Below the pieces are notes generated by a model. It was not told where the DNA came from. It searched no databases and saw only the letters and a program-made list of their open reading frames with translations. 64,000 bases of DNA, from the NCBI GenBank assembly GCA_017615325.1, contig JAGAAI010000093.1:1-64000 (forward strand). Direction: 5' to 3'. Below are positions 35,017 through 43,667 of the stretch, piece by piece; the first letter of the stretch is position 1; the number at the start of each line of letters is the position of its first letter. Origin of the DNA: Clostridiales bacterium. Lineage in GTDB: Bacteria; Bacillota; Clostridia; Saccharofermentanales; Saccharofermentanaceae. The position numbers and the translations under genes are program-made.

Positions 35017-37104
35017 TTATCTTACTGCGAAGAGCAGGTCACCGTATGTAGGGAAGGGCCAGTACTCAGCTGATGTCTTTGTCTCAAGTTGATCACATGC
35101 CTTACGGAGATTATCCATATCAGGAATGATGACATCCTTGTAGTAGTTTGCCTTCTCAACGAAGTCTTCCTTCTCCTCAGCGGTCTCGAGGTTGGATCCG
35201 AGATCCTTATAAGCCTGGTATGCATCCTTCATATATCCGGAGATCTCACCAAGTATCTCACTCTCGAAAACTGTGTCTGCTCCGACTTCCTTCTTTGCGA
35301 TGATGGAATCTGCAAGTGATGTGGAGTAAGCAGATACCTGAGGAAGGATATCCTCGCTTGCCATCTCGACCATCGTTTGTGCTTCGATGTGCAGGAGCTT
35401 GCAGTACTTGTCGAGGAAGACCTCGTGTCTGGATACCATCTCTGCCTCGGAATAAACCTTATGGGAGATCATGAGATCCATGTTCTTCTTGTCAAGGTAA
35501 TGAGCAACAGCATCGGGTGTTGTCTTGAGGTTGGAAAGTCCTCTCTTCTCTGCTTCTTCGATCCAGGAAGCATCGTAGCCGTTACCATTAAAGATGATCC
35601 TCTTATGGTCCTTGATCTCAGACTTGATAAGATCGTGGATAGCACCGGTGAAGTCCTCTGCGCCTTCGAGCTTATCTGCGAATTGCTTCAGTGATTCTGC
35701 AACTGCCGTGTTGAGAACTGTGTTTGCAAGTGCGATGGATGCGGCAGAACCCAACATCCTGAACTCGAACTTGTTGCCCGTGAATGCGAAAGGCGATGTC
35801 CTGTTACGGTCAGTCGTATCTCTCGGGAACTTAGGCAGAACATGTACGCCGACCTTAAGAAGTTCCTTCTCCTTAGCGCCATAAGGTGTATCGTTCTCGA
35901 TGGCTTCAAGGATCTCTGTGAGCTCGGACCCTAAGAATACTGAGATTACTGCCGGAGGAGCTTCGTTAGCGCCCAATCTGTGGTCGTTGCCTGCTGATGC
36001 GACCGAGATCCTCATAAGATCTTGATACTCGTCAACTGCCTTGATAACAGCGATGAGGAAGAGCAGGAATTGAGCATTCTCATAAGGTGTGTCACCGGGT
36101 TCAAGGAGGTTGACTCCGGTATCCGTGCTGATCGACCAGTTGTTGTGCTTACCAGATCCGTTGATGCCGTCGAAGGGCTTCTCGTGGAGGAGGCAGACAA
36201 GACCGTGGCGGCCTGCGACCTTCTTCATTATCTCCATCGTGAGCTGATTGTGATCAGTTGCGATATTCGTTGTAGTAAATATAGGTGCGAGCTCATGCTG
36301 TGAAGGTGCAACTTCGTTATGTTCTGTTGTTGCAAGGATGCCGAGCTTCCAGAGTTCATCGTTCAGATCCTTCATGAAAGCCTGTACACGGGGCTTGATG
36401 GCACCGAAGTAATGGTCTTCCATCTGCTGTCCCTTCGGCGGAGCTGCACCGAAGAGTGTACGTCCTGTGTAGATCAAGTCTTTTCTTGCCTTGTATCCTT
36501 CTTCGTCGATGAGGAAGTACTCCTGCTCAGGTCCGACTGTCGTTGCAATGGATGTTACATCGTCGTTGCCGAAGAGCTTGATAACTCTCATAGCTTGCTT
36601 GTTGATGGCTTCCATCGATCTTAAGAGAGGTGTCTTCTTGTCGAGTGCCTCACCACCGTATGAGCAGAATGCTGTAGGAACACAGAGGACGCCTTCTTTG
36701 ATGAATGCGAAGGAAGTAGGATCCCATGCTGTATATCCTCTTGCTTCGAATGTTGCACGAAGTCCTCCGGAAGGGAAAGAAGATGCATCAGGCTCACCTT
36801 GTGTAAGTTCCTTACCTGAGAATCTCAAGATGATCTTTCCGTCATCTGTAGGATTGATGAAGCTGTCGTGCTTCTCGGCTGTTACGCCGGTCATGGGCTG
36901 GAACCAGTGGGTGTAATGTGTACATCCCTTCTCGATCGCCCATTGCTTCATCTCATTTGCAACTACGTTGGCTGCTTCGGGTGAGAGACGGTGTCCGTGA
37001 TGGATCGCACGTTCAACTTCCTTGAAAGTCTCCTTGGGGAGTCTTTCCTTCATGACTGATTCCGAAAAAACGTTTTCGCCAAAAATCTTGTCCGGGCTAT
37101 TCAT
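35017..37104 (-). CDS. glnN: Glutamine synthetase type III
   Basis: A 695-residue enzyme of the GSIII class, about the usual length (near 700). It begins with [20 protein letters not shown] and has the class features [21 protein letters not shown] (near residue 65), [18 protein letters not shown] and [14 protein letters not shown], plus GNGYDASW. It makes glutamine from glutamate, ammonia and ATP. An attenuator-type leader (37143-37234) precedes it. The amt-PII gene follows on the same strand, so ammonium uptake and assimilation are coregulated. Confidence 0.95.
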   Translation of the reverse strand: MNSPDKIFGENVFSESVMKERLPKETFKEVERAIHHGHRLSPEAANVVANEMKQWAIEKGCTHYTHWFQPMTGVTAEKHDSFINPTDDGKIILRFSGKELTQGEPDASSFPSGGLRATFEARGYTAWDPTSFAFIKEGVLCVPTAFCSYGGEALDKKTPLLRSMEAINKQAMRVIKLFGNDDVTSIATTVGPEQEYFLIDEEGYKARKDLIYTGRTLFGAAPPKGQQMEDHYFGAIKPRVQAFMKDLNDELWKLGILATTEHNEVAPSQHELAPIFTTTNIATDHNQLTMEIMKKVAGRHGLVCLLHEKPFDGINGSGKHNNWSISTDTGVNLLEPGDTPYENAQFLLFLIAVIKAVDEYQDLMRISVASAGNDHRLGANEAPPAVISVFLGSELTEILEAIENDTPYGAKEKELLKVGVHVLPKFPRDTTDRNRTSPFAFTGNKFEFRMLGSAASIALANTVLNTAVAESLKQFADKLEGAEDFTGAIHDLIKSEIKDHKRIIFNGNGYDASWIEEAEKRGLSNLKTTPDAVAHYLDKKNMDLMISHKVYSEAEMVSRHEVFLDKYCKLLHIEAQTMVEMASEDILPQVSAYSTSLADSIIAKKEVGADTVFESEILGEISGYMKDAYQAYKDLGSNLETAEEKEDFVEKANYYKDVIIPDMDNLRKACDQLETKTSAEYWPFPTYGDLLFAVR

Positions 37105-37142
37105 GTTTCGTCACTCCTTTTCTTTACGGTTTTGCAAAAGAA

Positions 37143-37234
37143 AAAGGCACCACAGATTACTAATCTGCGGCGCCTTTGCCGTTTGCTTATTGCTTAACTG
37201 TCGCTATGTTAACTCCGGATCTTTATCTTGTCAA
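37143..37234 (-). promoter_or_regulatory. glnN promoter, hexaloop hairpin and leader terminator
   Basis: On the minus strand TTGACA (37229-37234) and TAACAT (37206-37211) are 17 bp apart. Downstream lies CGGC-[AAAGGC]-GCCG (37168-37181), a hairpin with a six-base loop having A1 and G4. It overlaps the 5' arm of a strong terminator: AAAGGC...GCCTTT with a 17-pair stem (37143-37177) followed by TTTTTCTTTT. Thus the hairpin and the terminator exclude each other. A further hairpin, TTAAC-A-T-[AGCGAC]-A-GTTAA (37194-37212), also has A1/G4 but overlaps the -10, so it would be transcribed only from a promoter further upstream. Confidence 0.7.
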
Positions 37235-37270
37235 CACCGATATGTACAAAAAAACTAAACGATTTTGCAC

Positions 37271-37393
37271 TTGCTGCAATTGACTTGAATTCTTATAAGT
37301 GATAGATTTTTTCTTATGAACAATGGCGTTCATCCGGAGGCTTAACCGCCCCCGGGTGAGCGCCCTTTCTTTTAAATGATGATCTCATCATTT
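37271..37393 (+). promoter_or_regulatory. Leader of the GS-like gene: promoters, hexaloop hairpin and attenuator
   Basis: Possible promoters are TTGCTG-N17-TATAAG (37271-37299) and TTGACT-N17-TAGATT (37280-37308). The next element is ATGAAC-[AATGGC]-GTTCAT (37316-37333), a 6-bp stem with a hexaloop having A1 and G4. It overlaps an alternative hairpin CATCCGG/CCGGGTG and a terminator-like stem (37336-37365) followed by TTTCTTTT. A perfect inverted repeat AAATGATGA/TCATCATTT lies at 37374-37393. This fits an ANTAR-regulated attenuator with less clear-cut terminator pairing than in glnN. Confidence 0.62.
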
Positions 37394-37463
37394 GACAGTA
37401 AAAGGCGGCAGATCAATATATAACGTAACAACGATCTTTTTATAAAAATCGGAGGGCAAGTTA

Positions 37464-38675
37464 ATGGAACTTACGACCAATGAAGTAATGCAGTACATTG
37501 AAGAAGAGGATATCAAGTTTATCCGTCTGGCATTCTGCGATGTAACCGGAGTACAAAAGAACATCTCCGTAATGTCAGGTGACATTGAACGTGTTCTGAA
37601 GCATGGGCTCCCCATCAATGCTTCTTACATAAAAGGCTTCGGCAAGGATGCATATTCTGATCTCTTCCTTCACCCGGATCCTTCAACGACCACTCTCCTT
37701 CCCTGGAGACCTGAGAACGGCCGTGTCGTAAGGATGTTCTGCGACATAACTTTCCAGGACGGCAAACCCTTCCCCAACGATACGCGCAAGATACTTCAGA
37801 ACAGTATCGCAAAAGCAGCAGATAAAGGTCTTACTTTTAAGATCGGATCGAGGATGGAGTTCTACCTTTTTAAGACTGATGAAGAAGGCAACCCCACCCA
37901 GATCCCTCTCGACAATGCAGGCTACATGGATATAGCGCCTGCCGACAAGGGCGAAAACATAAGACGTGAGATCTGCCTTACATTGGAGAGGATGGGCATC
38001 GTTCCGGTCAACTCCCACCACGAGGCAGGCCCGGGCCAGAACGAGATCGACTTCACGAGTTCCGATCCTCTTACGGCAGCAGATCAGGCAAGCACTTTCA
38101 TGATGGTCGTAAAGACGATAGCTGCAAAGAACGGTCTTTATGCGGACTTTAGCCCCAAACCGTTGTCAGGGCGCCCCGGCAACGGCTATCACATCAACTT
38201 CAGGATAGAAGGAGAGAATGTCCAGTCCGTCATACCGTCAGCCATCGCGGGTATATTGGACAGGATCACGGACACCATGGTCTTCTTCAACCCCACTGAG
38301 GAATCCTACAGAAGACTTGGCGAAGACAGTTCTCCCCGTTACATATCCTGGTCCTCGGAAAACCGCGGACAGCTCATCAGGATCCCGCCCGCAGAAGGGA
38401 GTCATCACTATGCCCAGCTAAGATCTCCCGATGCCGGATGCAACCCTTATCTTGCATATTCCGCATTGATCGAGATGGCATTGGACGGGATCAGCCGCAA
38501 GCTCGAGCTGGGTGAAGCTGCCGACATCGATGTCGATCTTTTAGGATATGAAGACAGGGAAAGATTCAAGATGCTCCCGGCATCTCTTGAAGAAGCAAGA
38601 GTCGCTGCAGCATCGAGTGATTTTGTTAAGAACATTTTCGAGCAGTCGATAATCGACTGTTATTGCAAAGGATGA
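37464..38675 (+). CDS. Glutamine synthetase type I-like protein, short form
   Basis: A 403-residue protein of the GS fold, shorter than usual GSI (about 440-470). N-terminal beta-grasp: EEEDIKFIRLAFCDVTGVQKN (broken here). Active-site positions are readable as SRMEFYLF (Glu), GPGQNEIDF (Glu), NGYHINF (His), ENRGQLIRIP (Arg) and RSPDAGCNPYLAY (Arg). The C-terminus stops after VKNIFEQSIIDCYCKG, lacking the usual final helix. It may be active or a regulatory GS-like protein. It is followed by the ANTAR gene and CTP synthase, and divergent from glnN. Confidence 0.85.
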   Translation: MELTTNEVMQYIEEEDIKFIRLAFCDVTGVQKNISVMSGDIERVLKHGLPINASYIKGFGKDAYSDLFLHPDPSTTTLLPWRPENGRVVRMFCDITFQDGKPFPNDTRKILQNSIAKAADKGLTFKIGSRMEFYLFKTDEEGNPTQIPLDNAGYMDIAPADKGENIRREICLTLERMGIVPVNSHHEAGPGQNEIDFTSSDPLTAADQASTFMMVVKTIAAKNGLYADFSPKPLSGRPGNGYHINFRIEGENVQSVIPSAIAGILDRITDTMVFFNPTEESYRRLGEDSSPRYISWSSENRGQLIRIPPAEGSHHYAQLRSPDAGCNPYLAYSALIEMALDGISRKLELGEAADIDVDLLGYEDRERFKMLPASLEEARVAAASSDFVKNIFEQSIIDCYCKG

Positions 38676-38692
38676 CTTAAAGGAGTTATAAG

Positions 38693-39286
38693 GTGACGGA
38701 CAGAAGGACATTTTCCGTGCTCGTGGCATCTTCAGGTGAGAAGTTCAATCTCGCCCTGAAGGATGTGCTCACTCCCGACAGATTCGATACGGTCCATATC
38801 GAATCGTCGGTCGGTGCGGCACGCCGCAGGCTCAACGATTGTTCCTACGATATCGTTATCGTAAATACTCCCCTGACAGATGAGTTCGGTGCTGATTTCG
38901 CGATCGATACCGCGAACGGATCCGGCTCAGGCGTCCTCCTCTGCGTCAAGTCGGAGTTTTTCGATGAGATCTCCGACAAGGTCTCAGATTACGGGATCCT
39001 GACGCTCGCAAAGCCCACGACAAGACAGACATTAACACAGTCCTTAAGGCTCCTTTGCGCAACCAACGAGAGACTCCACAAGATAAAGAAAGAGAACGCG
39101 TCATTCGAAGAGAAGATACGTGAGATAAAGCTCGTTAACAGAGCAAAACTCCTTTTGATGGAGAACGAATCCCTCTCAGAAAACGATGCCCATAAATTCA
39201 TAGAACGGGAGGCGATGAACAACCGCCTGCCCCGCGCAGAAATAGCAGAAGAAATAATCAGTCAATATACGGGAGGTGCATCATGA
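38693..39286 (+). CDS. ANTAR-domain response regulator with degenerate receiver (antiterminator)
   Basis: A 197-residue protein. The N-terminal receiver lacks the phospho-acceptor: the expected strand reads [10 protein letters not shown] with Asn in place of Asp, and the N-terminal acidic pair is Ser-Ser (LVASSGEK); the lysine in LAKPTT is kept. A helix with [16 protein letters not shown] links to the ANTAR domain (about 138-195: [19 protein letters not shown], then [19 protein letters not shown]). ANTAR proteins bind paired hexaloop RNA hairpins and prevent transcription termination. The start is GTG 38693 with AAGGAG upstream. Its stop overlaps pyrG by ATGA. Confidence 0.88.
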   Translation: MTDRRTFSVLVASSGEKFNLALKDVLTPDRFDTVHIESSVGAARRRLNDCSYDIVIVNTPLTDEFGADFAIDTANGSGSGVLLCVKSEFFDEISDKVSDYGILTLAKPTTRQTLTQSLRLLCATNERLHKIKKENASFEEKIREIKLVNRAKLLLMENESLSENDAHKFIEREAMNNRLPRAEIAEEIISQYTGGAS

Positions 39287-40881
39287 CAAAATATATCTTC
39301 GTAACAGGCGGTGTTGTATCCGGCTTGGGTAAAGGCATAACGGCAGCATCTTTGGGCCGTCTCCTGAAGCAAAGAGGCCTTAAGGTAGCAGCCCAGAAGC
39401 TCGACCCTTACATCAACGTTGACCCGGGTACCATGAGTCCCTATCAGCACGGTGAAGTCTACGTCACCGAAGATGGCGCTGAGACTGACCTCGACTTAGG
39501 TCACTACGAAAGATTCATCGACGAGGACTTGAACAAGTTCTCCAACCTTACGACCGGTAAAGTATATTCCAACGTCATCGCCAAGGAGCGCCGCGGCGAG
39601 TACCTTGGGAGCACCGTTCAGATAATCCCCCATATAACTGATGAGATAAAGAACTTCATCTACAGCGTCGGCAAGAAGACTGATGCTGATGTAGTCATAA
39701 CGGAGATCGGAGGCACAATAGGTGACATCGAAGGCCAGCCTTTCATCGAAGCCATCCGTCAGGTCGGCAACGAAGTCGGCAAGGAGAATTCCTTATATAT
39801 CCATGTTACTCTCGTACCCTACCTCAAGGCTTCCAACGAGCACAAGTCCAAGCCTACCCAGCACTCAGTAAAGGAGCTCCAGGGAATGGGTATCTCACCT
39901 GACATAATAATCCTCCGTACCGATGAACCTATAACTGATGCTAATATCTGCGGCAAGATCGCCCACTTCTGCAACGTCAAGGAAGACTGCGTCATCGAGA
40001 ACCGCACCCTCCCCGTCCTCTACGAGGCACCTCTCATGCTCGAGGAATCCGGACTGTCTGACATCGTTGTCCGCGAATTGAAGCTCGATGCACCCGCGCC
40101 TGACCTTACCGAGTGGAAAGCTCTCGTAGATTCCATCAAGAATCCTTCCGGCAAAGTTACGATCGGCATCGTCGGTAAATATGTCCAGCTCCACGATGCA
40201 TATCTTTCAGTTGCTGAAGCTCTGCATCACGCAGGCTACGCACTCGGTGTGTCTGTCGATATCGCCTGGATAGATTCAGAAGGGATCAACGCAGAGAATG
40301 TCGGATCGGTCCTTGACGGCATCAACGGCATCATCGTTCCCGGGGGCTTCGGCATGCGCGGAACAGAAGGCATGGTCGACGCTGCAAACTACTGCCGCAT
40401 CAACGATATCCCCTACCTGGGCATCTGCCTCGGCATGCAGATCGCAGTCATCGAGGCTGCACGTAATCTTGCAGGCTTTGCAGATGCAAACTCCAACGAG
40501 TTCGATCCCGACTCGACGCACAAGGTAATCGACTTCATGCCCGGCCAGAACGACGAGATCTCCAAGGGCGGGACTTTGCGTCTCGGCAGTTACCCCTGTG
40601 AGATCAAGCCCGGTTCTGTCATGGAGAAATGCTACGGCTCTCTTGCGATAAGTGAGCGTCACCGCCACAGATATGAGTTCAATAATGAATTCCGTGATGA
40701 CTTAACTTCGGCAGGTCTCGTATTGAGCGGCCTCTCACCTGACGGGCAGCTCGTTGAGACAGTGGAGTATCCCGATAAGAAATTCTTCGTCGGCGTCCAG
40801 TTCCACCCCGAGTTCAAGTCCCGCCCCAACAAGCCGCACCCCCTCTTCTATGGGTTGGTAGCTGCTGCTATCAAGGGATGA
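39283..40881 (+). CDS. pyrG: CTP synthase
   Basis: A 532-residue CTP synthase, near the usual 535-545. The N-terminal synthetase domain starts [19 protein letters not shown], with the P-loop. The C-terminal glutamine amidotransferase has the nucleophile in YLGICLGMQ and the His-Glu pair in FHPEF near residue 508. It converts UTP, ATP and glutamine to CTP. Overlap with the ANTAR gene links its expression to nitrogen status. This coupling is seen directly; its purpose is inferred. Confidence 0.96.
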   Translation: MTKYIFVTGGVVSGLGKGITAASLGRLLKQRGLKVAAQKLDPYINVDPGTMSPYQHGEVYVTEDGAETDLDLGHYERFIDEDLNKFSNLTTGKVYSNVIAKERRGEYLGSTVQIIPHITDEIKNFIYSVGKKTDADVVITEIGGTIGDIEGQPFIEAIRQVGNEVGKENSLYIHVTLVPYLKASNEHKSKPTQHSVKELQGMGISPDIIILRTDEPITDANICGKIAHFCNVKEDCVIENRTLPVLYEAPLMLEESGLSDIVVRELKLDAPAPDLTEWKALVDSIKNPSGKVTIGIVGKYVQLHDAYLSVAEALHHAGYALGVSVDIAWIDSEGINAENVGSVLDGINGIIVPGGFGMRGTEGMVDAANYCRINDIPYLGICLGMQIAVIEAARNLAGFADANSNEFDPDSTHKVIDFMPGQNDEISKGGTLRLGSYPCEIKPGSVMEKCYGSLAISERHRHRYEFNNEFRDDLTSAGLVLSGLSPDGQLVETVEYPDKKFFVGVQFHPEFKSRPNKPHPLFYGLVAAAIKG

Positions 40882-40892
40882 TGAGATAGAAG

Positions 40893-40930
40893 TGTACTTC
40901 AAATCTCAGATTTTCGAAAAATGAAGTACA
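40893..40930. other. Inverted repeat between pyrG and the phosphoesterase gene
   Basis: TGTACTTCA (40893-40901) and TGAAGTACA (40922-40930) are perfect 9-bp arms, with AAATC-TCA-GATTT inside the loop. It lies 12 bp after pyrG and 35 bp before the end of the convergent gene. There is no T-run, so it is probably a transcript-end structure without a classic tail. Confidence 0.45.
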
Positions 40931-40964
40931 TATCGATATCTGCCGTTCCATTGTTAGCGGAAAT

Positions 40965-42068
40965 CTAACCTGCGGGCTCTAAGGTTATGACCTCATAGTG
41001 ACAGCCTTCCTGGGATCTGAAGGGGAAGCACCATCCTGCAGCGCCCGAGCTGACAAACAGCTTTGCGTTGCCGTTTTCATAGGTCCCGTATGCCTGGTAG
41101 CCTGCCAGCTTATAAAGATACTCCAGAGGGAAGATCTGACCCGCATGTGAATGCCCTGACAGCTGAAGGTCGATGGACATCTTGCAGTTTTCATCAAACT
41201 CATAAGGTGAATGATCCGCCACTACTATATATTCATCGCATGATCCGAAGTTTGCAAAAGAGGGATCCTTGCGGTCGGGCGAACTTACGTCTTCCCTGCC
41301 CATGATCATGAGATCATCACCGGGGTAGAAGCACTCATCACGGACATCTATTATATCGTTGGAACTTAATGCTGCGGTAAGATCCTCATCGCTGAATTTC
41401 CGCCCGCCGATCGCTGCAGAAGATATCTGACGGTCGTGGTTGCCGTAGATAAAATAAACAGGGACTTTAAGTCTTCCGAACTCGGCGAAAACATGCTCCA
41501 TCTCTTCCTTCGTCGTATATTCGTCAACTATGTCGCCGCCCAGTATGACAAGATCCGGGTTATCAACACTGATCTTGACTATCATGTTTTCGACCGTGTC
41601 CTTATCCTGGGCCGAACCATAATGCAGATCCGACACAAAGACTATCTTGTATTTATTGTGGAGTTTACCTGATCTGAAGGTCGTTCTGTTGGCCGTGATG
41701 ATCTGCATGTTCGCTGTACCAAACGCAAGATAGATCAGCGCACAGAACATGCACACGATATTCTGCAACATGGCATTGTTCTTCCTGCTGCGGACCAAAA
41801 CCACCGGAAGAGTCAGAAGGTCTCCGGCAATGTCACCGGACAGTGCGACATATAGAGGAGCAAGATAGAATTCGATTACATACATTACAGGTGCTTCACT
41901 CACCATGAGAAGGTAAGCCAGGGCAAGATCAGCCACGATCTTTACGATAAGGACCAGGATCCTTACGGGAATGAGGCGGCGCTTGCGGAGAGGATACTGG
42001 ATCAGGAAAAGGATCACCAGGTATGCAACTGTCAGTCCGCCCCAGATTATGTAACGTGTAATGTCCAT
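40965..42068 (-). CDS. Membrane-bound metallophosphoesterase
   Basis: A 367-residue protein. The first 120 residues have about four membrane helices. The catalytic calcineurin-like domain follows: VFVSDLHYGSAQD (metal ligands D, H), LVILGGDIVDEY, YFIYGNHDRQ and QLSGHSHAGQIFPL. It hydrolyses phosphoesters with two metal ions at the membrane; YkuE/ UDP-sugar-lipid-type enzymes are similar. Substrate unknown. AAAGGA precedes ATG 42068. Confidence 0.88.
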   Translation of the reverse strand: MDITRYIIWGGLTVAYLVILFLIQYPLRKRRLIPVRILVLIVKIVADLALAYLLMVSEAPVMYVIEFYLAPLYVALSGDIAGDLLTLPVVLVRSRKNNAMLQNIVCMFCALIYLAFGTANMQIITANRTTFRSGKLHNKYKIVFVSDLHYGSAQDKDTVENMIVKISVDNPDLVILGGDIVDEYTTKEEMEHVFAEFGRLKVPVYFIYGNHDRQISSAAIGGRKFSDEDLTAALSSNDIIDVRDECFYPGDDLMIMGREDVSSPDRKDPSFANFGSCDEYIVVADHSPYEFDENCKMSIDLQLSGHSHAGQIFPLEYLYKLAGYQAYGTYENGNAKLFVSSGAAGWCFPFRSQEGCHYEVITLEPAG

Positions 42069-42131
42069 GGCTTAGTCCTTTCGGTGATGCATGTCAGGAT
42101 TATATTATAACTTCCTGCAATCCATTAAGAA

Positions 42132-42163
42132 AGCGGACCGCCCGTTTGAAAAGGCGATCCGCT
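42132..42163 (-). terminator. Terminator after gltD
   Basis: AGCGGACCGCC (42132-42142) pairs with GGCGATCCGCT (42153-42163) with one G-U pair. On the minus strand it is followed by TTTCTTAATGG. It closes the gltB-gltD operon. Confidence 0.7.
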
Positions 42164-42191
42164 GTCCCAAAAGCGGTATGGTATGTTGAGA

Positions 42192-43667
42192 TCATTTCTT
42201 AAGATATTGATCAACGCTCTCTGCGGCGTCGCGGCCTTCACGCAGACCCCAGACAACGAGCGACTGTCCGCGTCTCATGTCGCCTGCGGAGAATACTCCG
42301 GGGACATTGGTCATGAACTTATCCGTATCGACTGTGTTGCGTGCCGTTACGTTTACACCGAACGCATCAACGATGTAGGACTGGGCTCCGACGAAGCCAG
42401 CTGCGATCAGGACTAGGTCCGCATCGATGATCTCTTCGGATCCCTCGATCTTGGACATGTTCATGCGGCCTGTAGATGGGTCTTTCTCCCAGTTGAGCTT
42501 TACAGTCTCGATCTGCTTTATGTTGCCTTCTTCATCCTTGATAAATTGATTTACAGTCGTATCGTAGACTCTGGGATCGTGACCGAAGACTGCGATCGCT
42601 TCCTCCTGACCGTAATCGGTCTTGAGGACCTTGGGCCACTCGGGCCAGGGGTTGTCTTCGGCACGTGTTTCCGGGGGCCTGTCCATCATCTCGAGCTGGA
42701 CTACGGAACGGCATCCGTGTCTTATGGATGTGCCGACACAGTCGTTGCCCGTATCGCCGCCGCCGATTACAACGACGTGCTTATACTTTGCGCTGATATA
42801 GTCGCCTTCGGTAAGATCAGAATCGTAGAGTGCGCGGGTCGTGGAACTTAAGAAATCAACTGCGAAGTGGATCCCCTTGGCATCCCTTCCGGGTGCATTG
42901 ATATCACGGGGCTGGGATGAACCGCAGCAAAGGATGACTGCATCGTATTGTGACTTCAGTTCATCGGCTGTAATATCCACACCTACGTTAACGGAAGTTA
43001 CGAACTTGACTCCCTCCTGCTCCATCAGGGATACACGGCGCTCGATGACATGCTTTTCGAGCTTCATGTTGGGGATGCCGTACATAAGGAGTCCTCCGAC
43101 ACGGTCAGATCTCTCATAGACCGTTACTTCATGACCGCGTTTGTTGAGGAAGTATGCACAGGACAGACCCGAAGGACCTGAACCAACGACTGCTACCTTC
43201 TTGCCTGATCTTACACGGGGCGGGTGGGGAGTCATCTTACCTGATGCAAATGCCTTCTCGATTATCGCGTATTCGTTCTCTTTGCAGGTTACGGGATCAC
43301 CGTTAAGTCCGCAGCTGCAGGCCTTCTCGCAAAGGGCGGGGCATACTCTCGATGTGAACTCCGGGAAGGGGTTCGTGATCGACAGGAGTTCTGCTGCCGC
43401 ATCCCAGGAACCCTTATAGACCATGTCGTTCCAGTCGGGACAAAGGTTGTTCAAAGGACAGCCCGATACCATTCCGCAGATCGGCTTGCCGTACTGGCAG
43501 AAAGGAACACCGCAGTTCATGCAGCGGGCACCCTGCTTACGCCTTGCCTCTTCATCTATAGGCTGATGAAATTCCCTGTATGTCTTGATCCTTTCGAGAG
43601 GATCCGTTGCCGGATTATCTACTCTTTCATAATCCATAAAACCTGTTGCTTTACCCATCCTGATCAC
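42192..43667 (-). CDS. gltD: Glutamate synthase small subunit
   Basis: A 491-residue flavoprotein. The N-terminal cysteine-rich region (GARCMNCGVPFCQYG and RVCPALCEKACSCGL) holds the 4Fe-4S ligands. FAD binding is seen in VAVVGSGPSGLSCAYFL near residue 150, NAD(P)H binding in VVVIGGGDTGNDC near residue 285. It passes electrons from NAD(P)H to the large subunit. Its start overlaps the gltB stop by ATGA (43664-43667), so both are made together. Confidence 0.95.
   Translation of the reverse strand: MIRMGKATGFMDYERVDNPATDPLERIKTYREFHQPIDEEARRKQGARCMNCGVPFCQYGKPICGMVSGCPLNNLCPDWNDMVYKGSWDAAAELLSITNPFPEFTSRVCPALCEKACSCGLNGDPVTCKENEYAIIEKAFASGKMTPHPPRVRSGKKVAVVGSGPSGLSCAYFLNKRGHEVTVYERSDRVGGLLMYGIPNMKLEKHVIERRVSLMEQEGVKFVTSVNVGVDITADELKSQYDAVILCCGSSQPRDINAPGRDAKGIHFAVDFLSSTTRALYDSDLTEGDYISAKYKHVVVIGGGDTGNDCVGTSIRHGCRSVVQLEMMDRPPETRAEDNPWPEWPKVLKTDYGQEEAIAVFGHDPRVYDTTVNQFIKDEEGNIKQIETVKLNWEKDPSTGRMNMSKIEGSEEIIDADLVLIAAGFVGAQSYIVDAFGVNVTARNTVDTDKFMTNVPGVFSAGDMRRGQSLVVWGLREGRDAAESVDQYLKK

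Noticed and set aside
37206..37212. First hexaloop hairpin of the glnN leader as a sure ANTAR site
   Set aside because: Its 5' arm is the -10 of the best promoter, so it would not be in the transcript from that promoter. I kept it only as a possibility in the leader entry.
37374..37393. AAATGATGA/TCATCATTT repeat as a second ANTAR hairpin of the GS-like gene
   Set aside because: Its possible six-base loop starts with G rather than A, and it lies after the terminator-like T-tract.
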